Of a stretch of 11,850 nt of DNA, positions 6,531 through 11,850 are shown in pieces. Position 1 is the stretch's first letter, and each line of letters begins with the position of its first letter. The stretch comes from an uncultured Chloroflexota bacterium. Its GTDB lineage: Bacteria > Chloroflexota > Limnocylindria > Limnocylindrales > Limnocylindraceae. Where the stretch lies: assembly GCA_903944295.1 (NCBI GenBank), contig CAJARA010000031.1, positions 1 to 11,850 on the forward strand, written 5' to 3'. The notes under the pieces were generated by a model. It ran no database searches and was not told the origin of the DNA. It saw only the letters and a list, made by a program, of their open reading frames with translations. The position numbers were made by a program, and so were the translations under genes.

Positions 6531-7739
6531 ATGACGGCACTCGAACTCACCCTCACGCAGATCATCCTCGGTGCGGTTGCCGCCGTGGCGTGCCGTCTCC
6601 CAGTGCGGCGTGAGGTCCTCTTCGCATCCTCACGCGACCGCCAGCTTGGCCCACAGCTCGCCGCGATCTCTGCCGCGCTTACTGCGGCCGACCCGTCGCT
6701 ACCACAGCGAAAGCAACTCGCTCCGTATGGCTATGGCTTTGCCGCAAAGGTTGCGTATCTCCTCCACCTGATCGGCGCAACGTGGTCACTGCAGCGTGCG
6801 CGTGTGACGGTGATTGATAACGCCTGGCTTCCCGCACATGTCACTACGCCGCGTGCAGAGTGCAGCGTCATCCAGGTCTGGCATGCGGAGGGTGCGTACA
6901 AACGATTCGGTCATGCAGCGCGCGGGGCGAGCAGCGGTGCAGACGGCGCGCTCCGTGAACTGATTCATAGCGGCTATAGCGATGCACTCGTCTCATCAGA
7001 GAGCGTTCGCCCTGCGTATGCCGAGGCGTTCCATATGCCGCTCGATCGCGTCCACGCCGTTGGGCCACTGAGAGGCGCGTGGCTGGCAGATCCAGCCACT
7101 GTTTCCTCGCGGAAGAGTGCGCTTCTTGCACGGTATCCCGATCTCTCGGGAAAACGGGTGCTCCTCTACGCGCCAACCTTCCGTGGCCGCGGCGCGCAGC
7201 GCGAGACACAACTGACGATCAGCCCAGAGGCGATCGCCGCCGCACTCCCGTCAGACTGGATCGTGGCGATCAAGGCGCACCCACTCGTTCCAATCGCCGC
7301 GCAGACAACCAGAACGCAGCCAACTGGAGCAGAGTCAACTTCAGACCGCTGCGTCACGCTAGATGCCGCCGCGCCAGTTGATGAACTCTTCCCGATCGCC
7401 GACGCACTTTTCACCGACTACTCGTCGTCCATCTTCCTCTGGTCGCTTCTTGAGCGACCGCTCCTCCTTGCCGTCGCTGATGCCGAGGAGTATGCGCAGG
7501 ATCCGGGCCTCTTCCTTGATCCACGATCGAGCGAATCAATCGGCATCCGCGTGAAGAGTGCTCAGGAGGTTGTTGCGGCACTCACAGCAGTGGAGCCAAG
7601 CGCAGCGGCCGAGCAGGCGCGGTGGCGCGCGTTTTCGGAGCGCTACCTCGGCCCGCGCGACGCACTCGCAGATGGACCGCAACGCGCCGCGGCGATGATC
7701 TTGGAGCGCTTGGACGCGCAGCGCACGAACGCGGCATAG
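6531..7739 (+). CDS. CDP-glycerol/CDP-ribitol polyol-phosphate transferase (TagB/TagF/TarL family, PF04464), copy 2
   Basis: This 402-residue protein is a diverged paralogue of the minus-strand neighbour, with the same motif order: QVWHAEGAYKRFG (115-127, H118), VSS (154-156), LLYAPTFRG (211-219), IKAHP with H250 (247-251) and DALFTDYSSSIFLWSLLERP (291-310). It lacks the GIPRTD block of copy 1, having VGPLRGAWL instead, which suggests a different acceptor or step. The first 20 residues are hydrophobic and could be a membrane anchor or a peripheral membrane helix. As a family member it should move polyol-phosphate from a CDP carrier onto a growing surface polymer on the cytoplasmic side of the membrane. 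It starts only 22 bp from copy 1 and runs the other way. Its TAG stop begins the -10 hexamer of the nucleoside hydrolase gene. Donor specificity is unknown. Confidence 0.85.
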   Translation: MTALELTLTQIILGAVAAVACRLPVRREVLFASSRDRQLGPQLAAISAALTAADPSLPQRKQLAPYGYGFAAKVAYLLHLIGATWSLQRARVTVIDNAWLPAHVTTPRAECSVIQVWHAEGAYKRFGHAARGASSGADGALRELIHSGYSDALVSSESVRPAYAEAFHMPLDRVHAVGPLRGAWLADPATVSSRKSALLARYPDLSGKRVLLYAPTFRGRGAQRETQLTISPEAIAAALPSDWIVAIKAHPLVPIAAQTTRTQPTGAESTSDRCVTLDAAAPVDELFPIADALFTDYSSSIFLWSLLERPLLLAVADAEEYAQDPGLFLDPRSSESIGIRVKSAQEVVAALTAVEPSAAAEQARWRAFSERYLGPRDALADGPQRAAAMILERLDAQRTNAA

Positions 7740-7742
7740 ACT
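7737..7742 (+). promoter_or_regulatory. Leaderless-type -10 element (TAGACT) of the nucleoside hydrolase gene
   Basis: TAGACT ends 6 bases before the ATG at 7749, and its TAG is the stop codon of transferase copy 2. No -35 is convincing: TTGGAC at 7710-7715 leaves a 21-bp spacer. This is the second case in the window of a stop codon built into a downstream -10. Confidence 0.55.
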
Positions 7743-7748
7743 CCGTAG

Positions 7749-8684
7749 ATGAAGCGCACCAAGATTCTCCTAGACGCAGATGTTGGGATTGACGATGCAG
7801 TTGCGATGCTCTTTCTCGCCGGCCGGCCAGATGCCGAACTGGTTGCCGTAGGGAGCGTCCACGGCAATATCCCATCTGATCTTGCCGCAGCAAACGCGCT
7901 GCGACTTCTTGAGCTCTGCGGCTTGGATGATGTGCCGGTTGCGATCGGCGCGCGACGCCCGATGGCGCAACCGCTCGCCACCGCCGAATGGGTTCACGGC
8001 GCTGATGGCCTTGGAAACATTGGACACCCCGCCGCACGTCGCGCCCCCTCAAACGAGAGCGCCGTTGAGCAGATACTGCGTCTCACAGCAGAATCGCCTG
8101 GAGAAATCACGATCGTCGCCGTAGGGCCGCTCACCAACCTTGGGCTCGCGCTCTGCCTTGATCCCTCGCTTGCACAGCGCGTCAAGTCCGTCTCCGTGAT
8201 GGGGGGCGCGATTGTGCATGAGGGGAATGCGTCGCCGACCGCCGAAGCGAACATCTGGCACGACCCTGAAGCTGCGCAACTCGTCTTTGATGCCGGTTGG
8301 CCGGTCACCATGGTTGGGCTCGATGTCACGATGGCGACGCGACTCCGCAAGCAGCAACTCGATGAAATTGCTGCGATGGGTTCAACGCGTGGCGACTTTG
8401 CGCACAAGATCCTGCAGCACTACTTGGATGTCTACGAAAAGTCGTTCGGGACGCGCGAGTGTCCACTGCACGATCCGCTCGCCGCAGGGATCGCACTCGA
8501 CCCAACCTACATTCAAGAAGAGCTCGTCCGCGACGTTGGCGTCAACCTGACCGGGCCAACACGCGGCGCAACGATCATTGATCGCCGCCCCTGGTACGAG
8601 CCGAGCGGCAAGCCGCTCACGCGCGTCCCGATGCGCGTTGATTCCGATCGCTTCGTCGCCGACCTACTGAACGCGCTGCGCTAG
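7749..8684 (+). CDS. Inosine-uridine-type nucleoside hydrolase (IunH family)
   Basis: This 311-residue protein has the normal length for the calcium-dependent nucleoside hydrolases, which cleave the N-glycosidic bond of ribonucleosides to give ribose and free base. The N-terminal metal site reads DADVGIDDA (9-17), a variant of the usual DTDPGxDD that keeps the aspartates. Other signatures are VGPLTNL (near 124-130), the MGG turn near 151, NIWHDPEAA with its conserved Asn and DPEAA, LDVT, and HDPLA near 241-245 with the late His-Asp pair. No signal peptide is present, so it acts in the cytoplasm. The ATG is supported by the -10 hexamer 6 bases upstream. The gene ends in two adjacent in-frame TAG stops at 8682-8687 and converges with the MFS gene 12 bp away. 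Base specificity cannot be told. Confidence 0.92.
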   Translation: MKRTKILLDADVGIDDAVAMLFLAGRPDAELVAVGSVHGNIPSDLAAANALRLLELCGLDDVPVAIGARRPMAQPLATAEWVHGADGLGNIGHPAARRAPSNESAVEQILRLTAESPGEITIVAVGPLTNLGLALCLDPSLAQRVKSVSVMGGAIVHEGNASPTAEANIWHDPEAAQLVFDAGWPVTMVGLDVTMATRLRKQQLDEIAAMGSTRGDFAHKILQHYLDVYEKSFGTRECPLHDPLAAGIALDPTYIQEELVRDVGVNLTGPTRGATIIDRRPWYEPSGKPLTRVPMRVDSDRFVADLLNALR

Positions 8685-8702
8685 TAGCGCGCTGCGCTAG
8701 CG
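8672..8702. repeat. 13-bp direct repeat with inverted repeats at the convergent gene junction
   Basis: CGCGCTGCGCTAG occurs at 8672-8684 and again at 8688-8700. The first copy supplies the TAG stop of the nucleoside hydrolase. The second supplies CTA, the minus-strand TAG stop of the MFS gene. Between them GCGCTA/TAGCGC elements alternate, allowing a TAGCGC-GCT-GCGCTA hairpin (8685-8699). It may be a bidirectional terminator without a U tract or the scar of a small duplication. Confidence 0.6.
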
Positions 8703-9977
8703 GATCGTCGCTCGCCAGCGATACGCGGCGAACGCGGCGGCGGCAACCGCAAGTACACCAGCAGCCTCCAGCGCCCCCGTTGCGCCGAGCGTAGCAACCA
8801 CGGCGCCTGTGGCCAGCCCACCAATCGGCGTTGATCCTGCGAAGACAGTCGTATAGACGCTCATCACGCGGCCGCGCAGCGCAGGTGGGGTGGTGGTCTG
8901 AATCGAAGCGTTCGCCGTGGCCGCCATGGAGATGGCGCCGAAGCCAGCGCCGAAGAGGGCGAGCGCAGTCAGTGGCACCGCGAGCGATCCGGTGCTGGAC
9001 GCAGCTGCCCCAGCCGCAACGCTGAATACTCCGAGGAGCGCTCCGCCAAGCACGATCATGGAGCGACGTGGCTCGCGTAGCGCCGCAACGGTGAGCGCGC
9101 CTGTCAGCGAGCCGAAGCCAACTGCTGCCATCAGCGCGCCAAGACCTGGTGCTCCAATCTGCAACGTCAGGCGTGCGAGCGGCGGGATGATGACGTTGAA
9201 GTTCATCGCCACGCCCGAGATGACGCCAATGACGAAGACGCAGAGCGCAACGATCGGTGTGCTACGCACATAGCGCAACCCTTCAGCGAGACTCGTGGCA
9301 ACTGCACGGACGCTGCGTGGTCGTGCGCCGCGTGGCGCGGGATGCAGCTCCACCTCGCGCATCAGTAAGAGCGCAATTAGCACCGCAAGGAAGCTCAGTG
9401 AGTTCACCGCGAAGCATCCCGCCACTCCGATCACGCCGATCAAGACGCCACCAATGGCGGGCCCAATGACGCGCGCACCATTGAACATGGCGGAGTTGAA
9501 GGCAACGGCGCGACCCACTTCGTCAACCGGCACCATCTCCGAGAAGAACGACTGCCGCACTGGCATATCGATCGCGTTCACTGAGCCGAGCGCTACAGCG
9601 AGCAGCAAAAGTATCGGGATCGAGATTGCCCCAGTTGCAACAAGGAGCGCCTGGAGCGCGGCGAGGGCCATCAGCGCCCCCTGTGTGGCGATGAGCATCT
9701 GTCGTTTCGGCGCAACATCCGCAATGACCCCGCCGAAGAGGCCGAGGATGAGCACTGGAGTGAACTGCGCCGCGGCTACCACGCCGAGCCAGACCGGGTC
9801 TGGTGTGAGCTCCGTGATGAGCCACGCCTGTGCGATGGATTGCATCCAGGTGCCAGCGAGTGAGACGAGCTGCCCGCCCCAGAAGAGTCGGTAATTCCTG
9901 TGGCGGAATGGTCCGCGCCAGCCAGGCGCGCGGGGAACCTTGATGGCTCGAACGCTGATGACACGACGTGGCGGCAT
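8697..9977 (-). CDS. MFS transporter, EntS/MFS_3-type exporter
   Basis: This 426-residue integral membrane protein has about 12 hydrophobic helices in two halves joined by a basic central loop near residues 210-235 (PRGARPRSVRAVATSLAEGL). The N-terminal signature FRHRNYRLFWGGQLVSLAGTW (25-45), AWLITELT and the conserved GGVIADVAPKRQMLIATQ loop between helices 2 and 3 place it in the MFS_3 group, which includes the enterobactin exporter EntS and macrolide-type efflux proteins. The C-terminal half carries the PPALRGRVMSVYTTVFAGSTPIG pattern usual for this group. It probably exports a small molecule by proton antiport; the substrate is unknown and no biosynthetic neighbours point to one. The ATG is placed 6 bases after a TAGCCT hexamer on the minus strand, so it appears to have its own promoter and not to rely on cydAB upstream. 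Confidence 0.9.
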   Translation of the reverse strand: MPPRRVISVRAIKVPRAPGWRGPFRHRNYRLFWGGQLVSLAGTWMQSIAQAWLITELTPDPVWLGVVAAAQFTPVLILGLFGGVIADVAPKRQMLIATQGALMALAALQALLVATGAISIPILLLLAVALGSVNAIDMPVRQSFFSEMVPVDEVGRAVAFNSAMFNGARVIGPAIGGVLIGVIGVAGCFAVNSLSFLAVLIALLLMREVELHPAPRGARPRSVRAVATSLAEGLRYVRSTPIVALCVFVIGVISGVAMNFNVIIPPLARLTLQIGAPGLGALMAAVGFGSLTGALTVAALREPRRSMIVLGGALLGVFSVAAGAAASSTGSLAVPLTALALFGAGFGAISMAATANASIQTTTPPALRGRVMSVYTTVFAGSTPIGGLATGAVVATLGATGALEAAGVLAVAAAAFAAYRWRATIR

Positions 9978-9983
9978 AGGATC

Positions 9984-9989
9984 AGGCTA
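9984..9989 (-). promoter_or_regulatory. Leaderless-type -10 element (TAGCCT) of the MFS gene
   Basis: On the minus strand TAGCCT (9989 down to 9984) ends 6 bases before the ATG at 9977. The gap from here to the cydB stop at 10032 contains no clear -35 and no clear terminator. Confidence 0.55.
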
Positions 9990-10031
9990 CACCGCGAACG
10001 TGCTGCCCTCGTTGTGGCGAGTGTGCGGGCG

Positions 10032-11117
10032 CTAGTTGCGCGAGCGCGGCTTCGCTGCACCCTTCGGTGCGGAGAGCATCCCTGGCATCTTCCCTTTAAA
10101 GAGACTGAAGAGGAACCAGAGCGAAGGTACAAGGATCAACGCCCCAAGTGCCGCGCCGACCAATATTGCGAGTTGGACTTGCGGTGCCGCGGCGGCACCA
10201 GCCAGGGTCACGCTCGGGTAGATCAGATATGGGAATGAAGCAACGCCCCACCCAGCGAGGATCGCAACCGTCTGGCCAACCGCAGCGGCAGCGGCAAGTC
10301 GGTGGCGTCGATTCAACAGTGACACGAGCGATGCAACGCCGAATGCCGGTGCAACCAGAAGGAATAGCGTTGCGTTGCCGCCCGTAAGTGACTCCCAAAG
10401 ATACGGGACCGACGACGCTGCGAGTGGAAGCGTTAACGTTGCCGCTGCGCCAACGGCAACTGCCGCGCCGATGGCACGCTTGCGGAAATCTTCGCGAAGC
10501 TCTCCGCTCGCCTCAAGGCAAAGGAAGGTCGCCGCAAGATACGCAACGAGGCTAAGTGAAAGTGCGCCAACACCGAGCGCAAACGGGGTGGTCCAGCCAG
10601 CCCAAACTGATGACGTGACAATCCCACTCCCGTTGACCTCCACGTCGCCGGAGGCGAGCGCTGCAAGTGCGGCGCCCATTCCGAATGGTGTGATGAGGCT
10701 CGCAACGCCAAAGATTGTTCCCATGCGCGCGCGGAATGCGCTCGGTGCCCAGAGGCTCGCACGGAAAGCGAACGCGGCGCCGCGGAGTGAGATTCCAACA
10801 ATCGCAATGGAGACAGGAACAGGGAGCGCTTCGCCAACCACGGCAAACGCTTGTGGAAAGCAGGTGAAGAGGAGTACGACCGCAAAGATTACCCAGATGT
10901 GATTGGCTTCCCAGACAGGACCCATCGCCTGCGCAATCAGCTCACGCTGTCGTGGCGCGCGTGGTCCGCGTGCGAAGAGATCCCAGACGCCACCACCGTA
11001 ATCCGCGCCACCAAGCACGGCATATGCGGCAAGGGCAACAATGATCAGCGCGCCCGCAACGAGTGAGGTCACGTTTGGATCCCCAAGATCGTTGAGTGCG
11101 GTGGCGTAGTGAATCAT
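10032..11117 (-). CDS. cydB: Cytochrome bd quinol oxidase subunit II
   Basis: This 361-residue, strongly hydrophobic protein is the second subunit of the cytochrome bd oxidase, which reduces oxygen to water with electrons from quinol and contributes to the proton gradient. The N-terminal region has the CydB pattern: first helix about 18-35, then GGADYGGGVWDLF (36-48), and GPVWEANHIWVI (66-77) in place of the usual GPVWEGNxVWL. Further helices follow to the C-terminus, giving eight or nine in all, with a short basic tail (from about 341). The start is secured by a 4-base ATGA overlap with the cydA stop and a G-rich stretch (minus strand, 11129-11121) just upstream. It is followed by an MFS gene that has its own candidate promoter. 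No cydDC or cydX is seen in the window. Confidence 0.93.
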   Translation of the reverse strand: MIHYATALNDLGDPNVTSLVAGALIIVALAAYAVLGGADYGGGVWDLFARGPRAPRQRELIAQAMGPVWEANHIWVIFAVVLLFTCFPQAFAVVGEALPVPVSIAIVGISLRGAAFAFRASLWAPSAFRARMGTIFGVASLITPFGMGAALAALASGDVEVNGSGIVTSSVWAGWTTPFALGVGALSLSLVAYLAATFLCLEASGELREDFRKRAIGAAVAVGAAATLTLPLAASSVPYLWESLTGGNATLFLLVAPAFGVASLVSLLNRRHRLAAAAAVGQTVAILAGWGVASFPYLIYPSVTLAGAAAAPQVQLAILVGAALGALILVPSLWFLFSLFKGKMPGMLSAPKGAAKPRSRN

Positions 11118-11850
11118 GATCCCCGCCCCTTTCTCCCAGAACTCCGAGGTGCGGCCACTCGAGCCCGAGCGGCCGCATCCGGATGCTCGCTTCTGAGTCG
11201 GAGGAGGACCCAGACGAGCGTTGTCCCGAGCGCCGCGTAGAGGAGCATGAACGCAACGAACGTCACGCCAATCCCGGGCTGCTTGGTCACCGCGTCTGCG
11301 GTGGTGAGGTAGCCGTTAATGACCCACGGCTGTCGTCCGTACTCCGTGACCATCCAGCCAGTCTCAACTGCAAGGAAGCCAGCTGGGCCGGAGAGAACGA
11401 GAAGCCAAAGGACGAAACGGCTTGTCGGAACGTTAAGCGGCTTCCCGCGACGGCGTTCACGCCAGACGCCAAACCAGAAGAGTGCGCTTGCGAGGATCAG
11501 CAGGACACCACTCGCGACCATCGCATCAAAGGCGAGGTGCACGATTTCCGGCTTCCCTGGTTGGCTATCTGCTGGAATCTGGTCAAGTCCAGTGACAACG
11601 GTATCGGTATCAAAGTTGATCAGGAAGCTCACCCCACCCGGAATCTCAATGCCGAGTGGAAGTCGCATCGGTTGATTTGGTCCAGTGACCTCTACCCCCT
11701 CGGCGGCGGCAAATTTAGCCGGCTGCTCGTCATAAAGTTTGACAGTTGAGAGGTGCCCAGAGACCCACTGCAGGGGAATTGCAATCGCCAACATTGCGGC
11801 GCCGGCGAGCATTCCAGCGCTGTTGTAGCTGCTTCGACGCCCTTTCAGCC
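11114..11850 (-). CDS. cydA: Cytochrome bd quinol oxidase subunit I, C-terminal part (5' end outside window)
   Basis: The frame is open to the window edge, so the visible 244 residues are the C-terminal half; the heme b595 histidine and the first helices lie outside. VSGH near 11755 leads into the periplasmic Q-loop. QPAKFAAAEG keeps the Lys and Glu (five residues apart) that match the quinol-binding K252 and E257 of the E. coli enzyme. FDAMVASG holds the methionine equivalent to the heme b558 ligand M393. GWMVTEYGRQPW (11359-11324) is the invariant GWxxxExGRQPW motif. The segment between VSGH and the methionine helix is only about 75 residues, so this is a short-Q-loop oxidase rather than the long E. 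coli form. The basic Ser/Gly tail overlaps the cydB start by 4 bases. The promoter is not visible. Confidence 0.93.
   Translation of the reverse strand, partial: LKGRRSSYNSAGMLAGAAMLAIAIPLQWVSGHLSTVKLYDEQPAKFAAAEGVEVTGPNQPMRLPLGIEIPGGVSFLINFDTDTVVTGLDQIPADSQPGKPEIVHLAFDAMVASGVLLILASALFWFGVWRERRRGKPLNVPTSRFVLWLLVLSGPAGFLAVETGWMVTEYGRQPWVINGYLTTADAVTKQPGIGVTFVAFMLLYAALGTTLVWVLLRLRSEHPDAAARARVAAPRSSGRKGRGS

Noticed and set aside
6509..6565. Upstream in-frame extension of transferase copy 1
   Set aside because: It would run into the coding region of the divergent transferase and past the TATACT hexamer; ATG 6508 gives a sensible N-terminus.
7710..7715. TTGGAC as a -35 box for the nucleoside hydrolase gene
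   Set aside because: The spacer to TAGACT would be 21 bp, and no similar box occurs at the other five promoters.
1..11850. Mobile elements, CRISPR, tRNA genes, defence systems
   Set aside because: No transposase, integrase, regularly spaced repeats, cloverleaf-like sequence or defence-type domain was found on either strand; gene content is metabolic, transport and cell-surface.

Overview
This 11.85-kb window is gene-dense, chromosomal-looking bacterial DNA of moderately high G+C. I see ten protein genes: eight complete and one cut at each edge. There is no tRNA, rRNA, CRISPR array, insertion sequence or prophage gene, and no gene-free stretch over 300 bases; the longest gap is 592-746. The compact layout, the actinobacterial-style substrate-binding protein and widespread leaderless-type starts suggest a small-genome Chloroflexota or Actinobacteriota relative, perhaps a freshwater Chloroflexota. 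No marker gene is present, so that placement is a guess.

Layout. 1-591 (+) is the C-terminal part of a SAM hydroxide adenosyltransferase (SAM hydrolase). 747-3327 (+) is a three-gene polar amino acid ABC importer operon: lipoprotein binding protein, permease and ATPase. 3337-3870 (+) is a small HExxH metallopeptidase-like protein. 3839-5200 (-) encodes a fusion of an IspD/TarI-type cytidylyltransferase with a short-chain dehydrogenase, the architecture of Haemophilus Bcs1/Acs1 CDP-ribitol synthase. 5261-6508 (-) and 6531-7739 (+) are two divergent paralogues of the CDP-glycerol/CDP-ribitol polyol-phosphate transferase family (TagB/TagF/TarL, PF04464). 7749-8684 (+) is a nucleoside hydrolase. 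8697-9977 (-) is an MFS exporter of the EntS/MFS_3 type. 10032-11117 and 11114-11850 (-) are cydB and the C-terminal part of cydA, the cytochrome bd quinol oxidase.

How the genes may work together. The most notable block is 3839-7739. The fused enzyme would make CDP-ribitol from ribulose 5-phosphate, NADPH and CTP, and the two transferases would move polyol-phosphate units onto a cell-surface acceptor. This looks like a compact teichoic-acid-like or capsule-like polymer cassette. The nucleoside hydrolase beside it releases ribose and could in principle feed the pentose pool, but that link is speculative.

The most striking regulatory observation is that every gene in the window that is not inside an operon and whose start is visible, except the ABC binding protein, has a TANNNT -10-like hexamer ending 6 or 7 bases before its start codon (six genes). 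This is the expected geometry for leaderless mRNAs. In two cases the stop codon of the upstream gene is the first half of that hexamer. Between the two transferases the opposing -10 elements share two bases, so the promoters should be mutually exclusive. The ABC operon instead has a 155-bp upstream gap and a strong AGGAGG ribosome-binding site.
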